Below, piece after piece: positions 51,749-61,371 of a stretch of DNA of 64,000 nucleotides. Positions within the stretch are counted from its first letter, which is position 1. Each line of letters starts with the position of its first letter. Below the pieces are notes generated by a model. The model made no database searches and was not told where the DNA came from. It was given only the letters and a program-made list of their open reading frames with translations. The position numbers and the translations under genes were made by a program. This stretch comes from an uncultured Clostridia bacterium (GTDB taxonomy: Bacteria; Bacillota; Clostridia; Saccharofermentanales; Saccharofermentanaceae). Location: NCBI GenBank assembly GCA_947303185.1, contig CAMYXF010000004.1, forward strand, positions 151,406 to 215,405, given 5' to 3'.

Positions 51749-54700
51749 TTACTGAATATCCTCTTTTTTCTTTGTGATAACTACGCCGATTGCAATAGCT
51801 GTGCTGATAGCAAAGAGAGTGCTTGCGATAGCAATCGTTCTGTAGTTAACAGTCTCACCTGTAGAAGGAAGTTCTGCCGGAGTTGTAGCTGCATTTACTA
51901 CAAAAGTAGTTTTTACCGAATAAGAGTCATCAAAGAAAATCTCGATAGTGTGTTCACCTGGAGTGAGCTTTGCAACATATTCAGGATTCAATTCGATAAT
52001 GACACTTCCGCTCTTCTTTGTGTAGTTTTCTTCATTAAGTAATTCTGCATCTAACTCCACGTACGTGTGGTGAGAGAATGTAGTTGTTTCGTTTCTGTTT
52101 CGTACTGCTCTAAATATTGCTTCATCTCCGTCTGATCCGCCGACTGTGAGATCATTACCTTCAATAAGCGTGTATTTAACTTCTGCCCAGTTCGGATATG
52201 CAGGAACCGTACCACTGCCGTCGAGAGAAGCTGGATCGAATGCTGTTGTAAAATCTTCATCTGCAAACCAGCCTTCAAAATCATACCCAAATCTTGTAGG
52301 ATTCTTAGGGATTGCGATGTTAACTACGATGTCTTCACCCATCAAATCCGCGTGGTTACCAGTGCTATCAACATACTTAACGTTTATAACGTATTTTCCT
52401 GCTGCATCAGTAGAAGGAATCTCACTTGTCCATGTCTTACCGCCGTCGATACTGTATAAGACTTTGTCATAGTTATCAGGTGTGTCTTCAGGTTCTTCAA
52501 CGAGATCTAAATCTTCACCTGTAAATGTCTGATTGTTGATACCTGTAGGAATCTGATCGTTTTCGATGGTTTCAGGATCAGGTGCTTCCGCAGGGTCAAT
52601 AGTTACTGTAACTGTCCCTGTAATAACGCTGGGAGTCTGAGTTCCTGTCGTATCTGTGTATCTTACCAAGACCTCATAATCACCTGCATTAGTGCCTTTG
52701 GGGGGTGTTTCAGTCCATGTTTCACCGCCATCGATACTGTATTCAACATCGTAACCATTAGGAATATCGTCAGGATCATCAAGAAGCTGAATCGGTTCGC
52801 CTGTATAAACAAGGTCTTCTCTTACATTCGGGCCGGGAACAATAGTTACTGTGAATGATCCGGGTTCAGAATCACCGTAATAGACTCCGTCGCCATGACC
52901 TCGGTAGTAAACTGTATATGTACCTGCATTTGTCTTTGTAGGAATTGTGTCTACCCAGGTAACAGAATCAATGCTGTACTGCATAGTGCCGTTTTCACAA
53001 GAACCGGGTGTAGCAAGAAGTGTCTTTGCTGAACCATCATAAACAAGGCCTGTGGCTGCCGTAGGCGGAACTAATACTACCGAAGACTCTAACCATACTG
53101 CATAAAGCTGCTTATTGCCTGTAACAGTGATCTGGCCCTGATCCTCGTATGCTACTGTTGTAGAATCTGCGCTTTCAGACCAACCCATAAATGTGTAACG
53201 ATCTCTTGAAAATTCGCACTCAGGAAGTGAACCTGGAACATCACTGATAAAAGTAGCGCTGTTCATCGTACCGGTTCCGCCATTTGCATTAAATGAAATC
53301 GAATATGTTGTTAAGTTATTACCGGCTGTGAATACTGCAGTTTTTGTTACAGATCTGTTAGCAGGTACTATTATTGTCCAAGAAAATGATATTCCACTGT
53401 CACTATCTGTGCCTTGATATGTTGTAGCATTTGTAAATACATTGCTGGAAGCATTGTAATAACATCCCGTCCAACGAGTTGTAAAATCACCGTTTCCCGG
53501 AATCAAATAGAATTCATTGCCGTTGCTGGATCTCATCTTAACTCCGTTTGTAGTCAAACTAACTGCTGCATAATCATCATCGCCAACCTTGGTATCAGCA
53601 GATGATCCGATCCTAACAGATTTTGATTCATCAGAATAGTTTGTAACTGTATATGTTACTATTACAGCATTTCCGGCAGGAGCCAATGCAGCAGTAACTT
53701 TACCTTTTACCTCATCAGTTCCGTATTCTTTACCAAATTCAAAACTACTGAAAGAAATATTTCTTCCTCCTTCTACAGACATCTGAGTCTCATATCCGCA
53801 ATCATTATATGTTGTTCTAATATCCGGATTAAGACCCCAGATATCATAACCATATGATCTTTGATAGTATGCTACGGAAGCTGCATCCGTTACTGTGATC
53901 TCATAGTCTGTTCCTGCGATAGTAACCTTCATCCACTCATTAGAAGTGAACGCCTGGTTTGCACGAACGTACCAGACACCGGATTCGTTGTAAGCGTCGA
54001 ATAAGCTCTCGTCACTTACTGTGACATCAGTAGCTTCACCCTCGAGACCTACTGTATCGAGAATAACTGAAAGGGCTACTGTGGAATCGCCTTCGAGAAC
54101 GTACTGAAGGCTGTCATATGTGAACTCTACTGTGTAGTATGAGAAGCTGTCAGTAACTGCAACTACTGTATCTTCTGCCACTTCAGATGTGAGCTCAACT
54201 GCTTTGTTATCTGTGATGTGATATACGTCAACATCGAGATTGTTATCAGCAACTCTTGTATCCTTGAAAGATACATAGACATTACCCTTGGAATTGTCTG
54301 GCTCGATCTCGATACCTTCTGCGTTATATACGGTGATATCGAATGTCGTTGAGTATGCTACGTTAACGTTATCGTCTCTGCTTTCGCTTACAAGAGCGTT
54401 TGCCTTTGCATCGTTAACGGGCGTAACTGCGATGTAAGAACCAACCGGGAAAACGCCTCTGTCAGCCTTAACTGTAATAAGTATTCCGTTAACTGTTGTT
54501 TCATCATAGAACAACGGGAGTTCAGTTTCCTTTTCTGTTTCAACTACAGTTGCTTCAGAAGCTGCAACACTATCAGTTTCAACAGCTGCAGGCTCTTCGG
54601 TATTCAGGGCTTCAGGAACCTCAACTGCTTCAGGCTCGTTTGCTACGGGAACTTCGATAATTTCAGCAGCTGCTTCCTCGTTGTTGAGCTCTTCGTTTTC

Positions 54701-55054
54701 AATTGCGGAAGATTCAACTGTTTCTTCAGCGATCTCTGATTCTGAGATCTCTTCAGCTGTTTCGGACTCTGTTGTTTCTTCAGAGATCTCCTGGTCAGCT
54801 TCTGTCTGCTCTGCTTCTTCCTGAGCGCCAGTTTCTTCAACGTTCTCGGAATCTGTTTCTTCGATTGCCTCTGCCTCTTCAATAAGGTCTTCAGAAGCTT
54901 CTGCGTTCTCATCCTCTTCGGATGTTTCGTCAGCTACGACGATCTCCTCGGGATCTTCAAGGGTATCAGCGAAAACTGTCGGAGCCAGATTGCCGACAAC
55001 ACTGATTGTCATAGAAGCTGCAAGGAGAGTAGATAACAATTTACGATGTTTCAT
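51749..55054 (-). CDS. Large LPSTG cell-wall-anchored surface protein
   Basis: The 1,101-residue protein has an N-terminal signal peptide (MKHRKLLSTLLAASMTISVVGNLAPTVFA). A 120-residue acidic, Glu-rich region is followed by a large beta-rich region. An InlB-type repeat (YSISFNANGGTGTMNSATF ... TFMGWSESADSTT) comes next, then three or four related domains built on YSIDGGxTWT with TNAGTY-like strands. It ends LPSTG, a hydrophobic helix and KKKEDIQ, a standard sortase signal. It is probably displayed on the wall, as an adhesin or scaffold. AGGAGG lies 8 nt before ATG 55054. It is divergent from an XRE-receiver/kinase pair that probably controls it. Confidence 0.9.
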   Translation of the reverse strand: MKHRKLLSTLLAASMTISVVGNLAPTVFADTLEDPEEIVVADETSEEDENAEASEDLIEEAEAIEETDSENVEETGAQEEAEQTEADQEISEETTESETAEEISESEIAEETVESSAIENEELNNEEAAAEIIEVPVANEPEAVEVPEALNTEEPAAVETDSVAASEATVVETEKETELPLFYDETTVNGILITVKADRGVFPVGSYIAVTPVNDAKANALVSESRDDNVNVAYSTTFDITVYNAEGIEIEPDNSKGNVYVSFKDTRVADNNLDVDVYHITDNKAVELTSEVAEDTVVAVTDSFSYYTVEFTYDSLQYVLEGDSTVALSVILDTVGLEGEATDVTVSDESLFDAYNESGVWYVRANQAFTSNEWMKVTIAGTDYEITVTDAASVAYYQRSYGYDIWGLNPDIRTTYNDCGYETQMSVEGGRNISFSSFEFGKEYGTDEVKGKVTAALAPAGNAVIVTYTVTNYSDESKSVRIGSSADTKVGDDDYAAVSLTTNGVKMRSSNGNEFYLIPGNGDFTTRWTGCYYNASSNVFTNATTYQGTDSDSGISFSWTIIVPANRSVTKTAVFTAGNNLTTYSISFNANGGTGTMNSATFISDVPGSLPECEFSRDRYTFMGWSESADSTTVAYEDQGQITVTGNKQLYAVWLESSVVLVPPTAATGLVYDGSAKTLLATPGSCENGTMQYSIDSVTWVDTIPTKTNAGTYTVYYRGHGDGVYYGDSEPGSFTVTIVPGPNVREDLVYTGEPIQLLDDPDDIPNGYDVEYSIDGGETWTETPPKGTNAGDYEVLVRYTDTTGTQTPSVITGTVTVTIDPAEAPDPETIENDQIPTGINNQTFTGEDLDLVEEPEDTPDNYDKVLYSIDGGKTWTSEIPSTDAAGKYVINVKYVDSTGNHADLMGEDIVVNIAIPKNPTRFGYDFEGWFADEDFTTAFDPASLDGSGTVPAYPNWAEVKYTLIEGNDLTVGGSDGDEAIFRAVRNRNETTTFSHHTYVELDAELLNEENYTKKSGSVIIELNPEYVAKLTPGEHTIEIFFDDSYSVKTTFVVNAATTPAELPSTGETVNYRTIAIASTLFAISTAIAIGVVITKKKEDIQ

Positions 55055-55325
55055 ATCAATGTCCTCCTGTTTTGATTTCAATTACCACGATTGATACTTC
55101 GTTTTTACACCAATAATTTATGATCGGTTGTGTCATAGTGACACGACTCATTTTGTTAACACTGAAGTGAAATCAGGTTTATAAAAATCTCGTTTTATTG
55201 GCCTTTCGTAATAAAAAGTTTATAAGGTCAGGGTGTGTCAATCTGAAACACTTACTTTACAAATCCTTGCTTTAGAGTTAATTAAAAAAAAGTAATATAT
55301 AACCATAAACTTTGGAGTTGACTTT
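55055..55325. promoter_or_regulatory. Divergent control region with two TGTGTCA-N3-TGA-ACAC dyads
   Basis: Two similar dyads are present: TGTGTCA-TAG-TGACAC (55129-55144, a perfect GTGTCA palindrome) and TGTGTCA-ATC-TGAAACAC (55234-55251). Their starts are 105 bp apart, ten helical turns, so both would face the same side of the DNA. They are natural operator candidates for the XRE-receiver protein encoded just to the right. No clean -35/-10 pair was identified by eye. Confidence 0.55.
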
Positions 55326-55922
55326 ATGAGCAAATCATTCGCCGACACATTAAAACAGATTAGAACGGAGCAGGGATTGTCACAGCAGCAGCTCGCTGAC
55401 AAGCTTTTCGTGGACCGTTCGAGCATTGCAAACTGGGAAAGCGGAAGACGAGTGCCCAATGCCCTTCTTATTACCCGAATCGCTGAAACATTAGGTGTTG
55501 ATATCGGAATGCTCATGACTTCCGTAAACGACGAGGAAGAGCCCCAGCCAAGAGTTATTGTTCTTGATGATGAAAAGATCATTTTAAGAGGCGAGATGGC
55601 CACGCTTAAAAAAGTTATGCCCAACGCATCAATTAGTGGATTCGCTAATCCTGCAGATGCTATCACCTATGCTAAGACGAATAATGTCAGAATCATTTTC
55701 TCAGATATTGAGTTGGGAAAAACTAACGGCATTGAACTCAGTCAGGAATTTCTAAAGATCAATCCCCACACCAACATCATATTTCTAACAGCATATGCAG
55801 ACTATTCAATAGACGCCTGGAGCACAGGTGCATCAGGTTTTATGGTAAAGCCAATTACTGAAGAATCTTTAAGAAAGCAATTGGAGCACTTGCGCTACCC
55901 GGTCAACAGATTGGAGAGTTGA
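55326..55922 (+). CDS. XRE-type HTH fused to a receiver domain (response regulator)
   Basis: The 198-residue protein reverses the usual response-regulator order. Residues 8-60 are an XRE/Cro helix-turn-helix (IRTEQGLSQQQLADKLFVDRSSIANWESGRRVPN), and residues 76-190 are a receiver with the acidic pair D81-D82, phospho-acceptor D127 in FSDIEL, T155 and K175, all intact. Binding to DNA would thus be governed by phosphorylation of the C-terminal receiver. The kinase gene follows 4 bp after the stop codon. GGAG lies 8 nt before the ATG. Confidence 0.9.
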   Translation: MSKSFADTLKQIRTEQGLSQQQLADKLFVDRSSIANWESGRRVPNALLITRIAETLGVDIGMLMTSVNDEEEPQPRVIVLDDEKIILRGEMATLKKVMPNASISGFANPADAITYAKTNNVRIIFSDIELGKTNGIELSQEFLKINPHTNIIFLTAYADYSIDAWSTGASGFMVKPITEESLRKQLEHLRYPVNRLES

Positions 55923-55926
55923 TGTT

Positions 55927-57213
55927 ATGACCGACTTAACATTCATTAACTACACTATACTTATAATCGGTTTGGCAATATCACTTTCCGGCTTGCTGCT
56001 TATGTTGGCCATACGTTTTCTTGCACATTGGTATAAATCATTCTTCGTAACACTATTCACGATAATGCTTGTATACCTGGGTTTTAATCTTGTATGCATC
56101 TTATCAATGGCAGCTGCTAAACCGGAAGATTATTACTTATCCAAAATATCTATGTACATATACTCGATTGCATCTTCTCTTCCGACACTGATGCTTTCGT
56201 ATCTGATAATTAATGTAAACAGCAAAACTCACATAAAAGGCACAATGCTGACCAGGTTATCCACTTTTATTTGGATAGTATACGTAGCTCTGTTGTCAAT
56301 AACTCAATTTACATCATTCATCTATTACTTTACTCCGGATAATGTTTATCACAGAGGCGATTACTATTATCTGCTTTTAGTTCCGCCTGCACTAATGATG
56401 GTAATTAATTTTGTCGGCGTAATAATGAGATGGAAAACGATCACACCGAGACAAAGAAGAGCATTTACCATATATCTGATTATTCCTCTTATAGGAACAG
56501 TGATTCAGATGTTCTTCTTCGGAATAGTTACCATTGCTTTATGCGCATCTATTGCATCACTTTACATGTTCATCTTCTCATTGGAAGATCATGTGGACAA
56601 TGCAATGGATACAGTAAAAACGAATGCTGATCAGAAGGCCAGCATTCTTGCCCTGCAGATGCGTCCGCACTTCATCTATAACACATTAACCAGCATCTAT
56701 TATCTTTGCGATGAAGACACAGAGAAAGCGAAAAGCACTATCCTCGCATTCACATCCTATATGAGGAAAAATTTCACTGCTTTATCTTCTGAAGACACGA
56801 TTCCTTTTGCAGATGAATTGGAACATACAAAGGCATATCTTGAGGTTGAGAAGACAAGATTTGATGATGATATCGATGTTGAATATGACATCTCTTATAC
56901 CGATTTCAAACTTCCGTCGCTTACGCTTCAGCCTTTAGCTGAAAATGCTGTTAAGCACGGCAGAAAACCTGACGGCGGAATACTTCGTCTCATTATCAGA
57001 ACAGTCCAGACGAAAACCGGTGTCGATGTAATCGTTGAAAATACAGGCGCAGCTTTCGGTGAGATCAAGAATGACGATCCGCATATCGCTCTTAACAACA
57101 TGAATGAAAGACTGAAGATGATGTGCAACGGAACACTTACGATAAAAGGCATTCCCGCAACAGAGACTGAAGACGCAAGAACCATTGCAACGATCTCTCT
57201 GCCTAAGAGTTAA
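55927..57213 (+). CDS. Sensor histidine kinase (LytS-like, HisK_7TM/GHKL)
   Basis: The 428-residue kinase has seven membrane helices (residues 8-225) without a large extracellular domain. The LytS-type H-box QMRPHFIYNTLTSIYYL with H248 follows, then a GHKL ATPase part (LTLQPLAENAVKHGRKPDGGILRLIIRT ... GAAFGEI). It most likely phosphorylates D127 of the preceding XRE-receiver protein. LytS-type kinases usually pair with LytTR regulators, so the XRE partner is unusual. Confidence 0.9.
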   Translation: MTDLTFINYTILIIGLAISLSGLLLMLAIRFLAHWYKSFFVTLFTIMLVYLGFNLVCILSMAAAKPEDYYLSKISMYIYSIASSLPTLMLSYLIINVNSKTHIKGTMLTRLSTFIWIVYVALLSITQFTSFIYYFTPDNVYHRGDYYYLLLVPPALMMVINFVGVIMRWKTITPRQRRAFTIYLIIPLIGTVIQMFFFGIVTIALCASIASLYMFIFSLEDHVDNAMDTVKTNADQKASILALQMRPHFIYNTLTSIYYLCDEDTEKAKSTILAFTSYMRKNFTALSSEDTIPFADELEHTKAYLEVEKTRFDDDIDVEYDISYTDFKLPSLTLQPLAENAVKHGRKPDGGILRLIIRTVQTKTGVDVIVENTGAAFGEIKNDDPHIALNNMNERLKMMCNGTLTIKGIPATETEDARTIATISLPKS

Positions 57214-57219
57214 CCGGTA

Positions 57220-58470
57220 TCAGATTATCCTTAAATAAACGGAAACTTCAAAGCCCGGTTCTTTGTTGTTGAGTCCCAGCTGGCCGTCCATCTTTTCCAT
57301 GAAATAGTTTGCAAGATAAAGGCCTAAACCTGCGCCTTCTTTCTCGTTTGTGTTGCTGCCTCTTCTGTATTTTTCCTTGAGGAGAGGTATCTCTTCTTCC
57401 TTAACTCCGGGGCCCTTGTCACTGACTCTTATGACGAGATAATCTCCGCTTATTTCAGCTGCAACACTCATATCTGTATCAGCATATTTATATGAGTTCA
57501 TGAAGATGTTATCGAACACCTGCTGAAGTCTTAACTTATCGAAATAAACGCTGCATTCAGGTATCTCATAAGTGCCTGCACGGTTAAGATAATCAGAGTT
57601 CTTGATAAGCGTTGTAATGATCTCAGAAGGCTGCTGGCCGGGGTTAACTTCGATCTCCGTGATGTCCTGTACACTTGATGTGAAGAGGTTATCGACAAGT
57701 GCTTTTAACTGGTCTGTTTTATCGTTGATGACACCGAACATTTCCTTTGTTCGTTCTTCTTTTGTTATTGCCATTCCGATCTCTGATGTTGACTTGATAG
57801 ATGCGACGGGAGTCTTGATATCGTGTGATAATTTTGCGACCATTTCCTTCTTTTCGTCGCTTGCTTTTTTCTCTGCGATACGCGCTTTCTTAAGCTCGGA
57901 TCTCATGAGATCAAAGCTCTCCGTGAACTCACCAAAAACATGTCCTTTATCCATCTCAAGAGGCAGATCGAGATTACCTTCCGCGACTCTTGAAGCGAAT
58001 GAACTGAGTTTTTTAAATGGTGTTATCAAAGACTTTTTCAGATAGACATACCACGCTATAATTATCACTACCTGAATGCTTCCGATAAGTGCCAAACCAA
58101 TAACGATATTGCGCTTAAATCCCTCAATCTGTTCATCCAGACTGTAGTCGAAAATAACCTTTCCGACTACCTCTCCGTCTATCTCAAGATCAATGATGAG
58201 ACCTCTGGTTTTTATTGCTTCGTTAATAGATTCGCATACGCCGTCACGCGTCTTGAAAACAAGATTTCCGTCGTTATCAATAACCGCATAATCCAGCTGT
58301 TTATTGTACTTTGAAGTGTCACCGTAATTATCTGAGATTGAATACATGCACTCGTTTACCAAGACGGGATCGGTCTTAATATCCTGGAATCTTGTCGTCA
58401 GGAAAAAGCATGCCAGAACTTCAGCAATAAAGGTGATTACCAGAAGTACGATAAACGGAGCCTTCTTCAT
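57220..58470 (-). CDS. Sensor histidine kinase (HAMP, HisKA, HATPase)
   Basis: The 416-residue kinase has a membrane helix (about 5-23), an extracellular sensor (about 24-135), a second helix, a HAMP linker, HisKA with KLSHDIKTPVASIKSTSEIG, and a C-terminal ATPase (VFDNIFMNSYKYAD, VRVSDKGPGVKEEEIPLLKEKYRRG, GAGLGLYLA). Its start codon overlaps the stop of the OmpR-type regulator, showing that the two are translated together. The signal is unknown. Confidence 0.93.
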   Translation of the reverse strand: MKKAPFIVLLVITFIAEVLACFFLTTRFQDIKTDPVLVNECMYSISDNYGDTSKYNKQLDYAVIDNDGNLVFKTRDGVCESINEAIKTRGLIIDLEIDGEVVGKVIFDYSLDEQIEGFKRNIVIGLALIGSIQVVIIIAWYVYLKKSLITPFKKLSSFASRVAEGNLDLPLEMDKGHVFGEFTESFDLMRSELKKARIAEKKASDEKKEMVAKLSHDIKTPVASIKSTSEIGMAITKEERTKEMFGVINDKTDQLKALVDNLFTSSVQDITEIEVNPGQQPSEIITTLIKNSDYLNRAGTYEIPECSVYFDKLRLQQVFDNIFMNSYKYADTDMSVAAEISGDYLVIRVSDKGPGVKEEEIPLLKEKYRRGSNTNEKEGAGLGLYLANYFMEKMDGQLGLNNKEPGFEVSVYLRII

Positions 58471-59171
58471 TAATTATCACCTGCAGTTACGAATTTATAA
58501 CCTTCTTTCCAGACGGTTACGATGTACTTCGGATCCTGCGGATCCTTCTCGATTGCTTCTCTAATCTTTCTGATGTGCACGTTTAATGTGCCGTCAGTAG
58601 TGAATTTATCGTTCCATACTTTATCGAAGATCTCGTTCTTGGTAACGAGTCTATTTTTGTTCTCGATAAGGTATTCGAGGAGCTTTAATTCTATCGATGT
58701 GATCTTCTTTTCTTCGCCGTTTACGAAAACGGTTTTGTTAACTGAATCGAGTTTTAAATAGCCGTCATCAAAGCCTTCTTTTTTCGAATTATCTGTTTCG
58801 GAAACATTCGAAAAACGCTTGAGGACAACCTTAACTTTTGCAAGCAAAACGCCCAGAGAATAAGGCTTTTCGATGTAGTCGTCGCCTCCGATGTTAAGCG
58901 CGATTATCTTGTCGTCATCGGTGTTTCTGGCTGAGATAAAAAGTATCGGAATATTAAGTGTCTGTCTTATCTTTTTGCAGAGCTCGAATCCGCTTCCGTC
59001 TGAAAGATTTATGTCGAGCAAAACAAGAGCAGGTTCGTTGCTGCTTAAGAAAGCATCTGCTTCCGCTCTTGAATAAACTGCTGCGGTCTTTACTTCAAAC
59101 ATGTTGAAGTATTCACAGGTGTTATCCGCAAGTTCTTTTTCATCGTCGATAATCAGACAGTCGTATCTCAT
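58470..59171 (-). CDS. OmpR/PhoB-family response regulator
   Basis: The 233-residue protein has a receiver with the acidic pair DDEKE, phospho-acceptor Asp in VLLDINLSDGSG, and lysine in EKPYSLG. A C-terminal winged helix follows (ITSIELKLLEYLIENKNRLVTKNEIFDKVWND ... VHIRKIREAIEKDPQDPKYIVTVWKEGYKFV). It is the partner of the kinase that overlaps its end, and follows the lipoprotein gene by 9 bp. Confidence 0.95.
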   Translation of the reverse strand: MRYDCLIIDDEKELADNTCEYFNMFEVKTAAVYSRAEADAFLSSNEPALVLLDINLSDGSGFELCKKIRQTLNIPILFISARNTDDDKIIALNIGGDDYIEKPYSLGVLLAKVKVVLKRFSNVSETDNSKKEGFDDGYLKLDSVNKTVFVNGEEKKITSIELKLLEYLIENKNRLVTKNEIFDKVWNDKFTTDGTLNVHIRKIREAIEKDPQDPKYIVTVWKEGYKFVTAGDN

Positions 59172-59180
59172 GAAAACTCC

Positions 59181-60041
59181 TTAAAAATCAATCTCTTCCA
59201 TACCTGAAGATGTATCACGGTACAAGCGGATCTCACTCCTGGCAGCACCGAAATCCTTTAGATCTATCGCTACAAAAGTCTTTCCGTCAGAACCTTTGAA
59301 ATAGTATGCAGTGCCCATGGGCATACCGTCACCGTCAGGTAACAGCCTGTCTATTTCATCGTATGTCAGGAACTGGTTGGCATAAGCTCCGAGCGAAGTT
59401 GAATATACTGCGCCCGCATCGTAATTCTTGTGAACATAATCGACAACATTATATGTATTCGATGCCTGCTCTGATCTGTTTTCTGCATTATAGTAACCTA
59501 AATAAGCAGTCTTTTCCGCATAGAGACAGTAGTCTGCAGGGCGCATGTCCTTAACATCGTAATCAGACAGGATCTTGTCGCATCTTTTCGCTACATCGTA
59601 AGCCACATCAACTTCTACACGGTTATCGAAATATATGTTGACCGTTTCTGTCGCATACACAATTGAGCAACTGTTATCTCTTTCAAGTGACTTAAGTTCT
59701 TTCTCAGCCTCAGACAACAGATAATCCGCGTATTCTTTTTCGAAGGTTGAACTGATGTTATTTACGTATCCGAAGCTGCTGCCGTCGACATTGAAATCGT
59801 GAAGGCTCGAAGTTACCGTATATTCAATACCTGTTTCCTTATCCTGCAAGTATATTCTGCGGTATTCATCGTTCCCTGATCCTTTATGTTCTTCACGAAG
59901 GACTTTGCAGGCCCCGTAATGATCTTTCGCATAATTTACAAGAGTCCTTTTGCTCGAAATGCTGCATGAGCATAAGAACATAAGCAGAGCCAACAGCATT
60001 ATGCAGACTGTCATTGAATAATGTCTTTTGATGAAATCCAT
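59181..60041 (-). CDS. Lipoprotein of unknown function between two two-component systems
   Basis: The 286-residue protein has a lipoprotein signal (MTVCIMLLALLMFLCSCS). An exported domain follows with no recognised family. It lies upstream of, and probably co-transcribed with, the OmpR regulator and kinase pair, so it could be a sensor accessory or target. GGGGAAACACAT precedes the ATG. Confidence 0.75.
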   Translation of the reverse strand: MDFIKRHYSMTVCIMLLALLMFLCSCSISSKRTLVNYAKDHYGACKVLREEHKGSGNDEYRRIYLQDKETGIEYTVTSSLHDFNVDGSSFGYVNNISSTFEKEYADYLLSEAEKELKSLERDNSCSIVYATETVNIYFDNRVEVDVAYDVAKRCDKILSDYDVKDMRPADYCLYAEKTAYLGYYNAENRSEQASNTYNVVDYVHKNYDAGAVYSTSLGAYANQFLTYDEIDRLLPDGDGMPMGTAYYFKGSDGKTFVAIDLKDFGAARSEIRLYRDTSSGMEEIDF

Positions 60042-60098
60042 ATGTGTTTCCCCTATTCCCTTTTTAGTTCCACCAATAATTTTACTTCAAAACAACTT

Positions 60099-61325
60099 TT
60101 ATGTCGCTATTACGAAAACCTTCTGATACTCGTCTCCCAAACGGTATCTGTGTATCTCAGGCACCTGGACAAGTTTTAATGTAAATTCATGCATCTCGCA
60201 GATGCGGTTGGATAACGCAAGTCCCAAACCTGTTCCGGCTCCTGATGCGCGTGACTCATCGCCCGTAACAAAAGGATCAAAGATCTGCTCGCACAAAGGA
60301 GAAGGGATCTCCTTGCCTGAATCAGCCACGAAGATTCTTACATCATCAGCCATCGTCTTGGATTCGGAAGTAACAGATACCTTTATCTTCGTTCCTTTGG
60401 GATTATGCTTTATCGCATTTGTTATGAGGTTTGTAACTACGCGTGATAACTGGATGTTATCTGCTTCTATATAGATTGAATACTCCGGAATATCGATATC
60501 GATCTCATCTCCTGCAGCTTCAACGTCCGTATAGCTGAATGCGCAGCATGAACGTACAAGCTCACAGATATCGATGCGTTCTTTCTTGATCGTGAATCCC
60601 TCGCTGTCGAGCTTAACGTAATCCAGAAGGAGCGCTACAACCTCATTCATCCTGTTGGACTTGGCCATGATTGCTTCAAGATATTCAGGCTTCTTTTCGT
60701 CAGGTACTATACCGTCGTTTATTGCCTTTGCATAGCCGTAAACAGTGGTCATGGGAGTCTTAATGTCGTGAACGATATTGGAGATCATGAGGTAGCGGCG
60801 CTTTTCTTCCGCCTTTCGTTTTTCTTCCTGTTCACGCTCAAGTTTTCTGATACCTTTTGCAACAGAGATTGAGAAAATAATTCCTCCGACAACATAAGGA
60901 GTAATAAGGATTATTCCTATCACAATCATTGAAATGATAAGTGAAGCGACCGCCTTAGGTTCATCGCTGATTAACCTGATCAGTTCACTTGCGTCCGTTG
61001 TATTGATTCCGGTAAATCCTCTTTTTGCAAGTATATTTTCAAGGAAATCATTTACCTGGGCAGGAGAAGCGTTTACCAGAGGGAATATCTTATTTACCAG
61101 CCAGGTAGTTAAAAGAACGAAGGCAACAATGAACAGACCTTCCGCTCCGTCAAGCTGTAGTTCGGAACCGAATTTGGTGATCTTTATGGTCACAGGGATC
61201 AGATATGTGTTAGTGAGGGCAACGACAATAAGCTCGACCACGCTGACAATTACGAGGACGATAAAAAATCTTGTGAGAAGGAAGCCTTTGAGCTGTTTCT
61301 CACTGCTTTTCTTGTTTTTACCCAT
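60099..61325 (-). CDS. Sensor histidine kinase, second system
   Basis: The 408-residue kinase has three or so N-terminal membrane helices with a short extracellular region and a basic cytoplasmic linker. HisKA (ISNIVHDIKTPMTTVYGYAKAI) and an ATPase (VVTNLITNAIKHNPKG, FVADSGKEI, GAGTGLGLALSNRICEMH) complete it. The ATG at 61325 has AGGGG 6 nt upstream; a TTG 3 nt earlier is less likely. It follows the response regulator by 46 bp, a gap containing one copy of the 16-nt palindrome. Confidence 0.93.
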   Translation of the reverse strand: MGKNKKSSEKQLKGFLLTRFFIVLVIVSVVELIVVALTNTYLIPVTIKITKFGSELQLDGAEGLFIVAFVLLTTWLVNKIFPLVNASPAQVNDFLENILAKRGFTGINTTDASELIRLISDEPKAVASLIISMIVIGIILITPYVVGGIIFSISVAKGIRKLEREQEEKRKAEEKRRYLMISNIVHDIKTPMTTVYGYAKAINDGIVPDEKKPEYLEAIMAKSNRMNEVVALLLDYVKLDSEGFTIKKERIDICELVRSCCAFSYTDVEAAGDEIDIDIPEYSIYIEADNIQLSRVVTNLITNAIKHNPKGTKIKVSVTSESKTMADDVRIFVADSGKEIPSPLCEQIFDPFVTGDESRASGAGTGLGLALSNRICEMHEFTLKLVQVPEIHRYRLGDEYQKVFVIAT

Positions 61326-61336
61326 CAATTACCCCT

Positions 61337-61352
61337 GTGTAACAATGTTACA
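61337..61352. repeat. Copy of the 16-nt palindrome GTGTAACAATGTTACA between regulator and kinase
   Basis: The repeat lies in the 46-bp gap inside the regulator-kinase pair. It may affect the read-through from regulator to kinase, as a hairpin of six base pairs. Confidence 0.7.
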
Positions 61353-61371
61353 GTGCCTGTTTTACTGCGTT

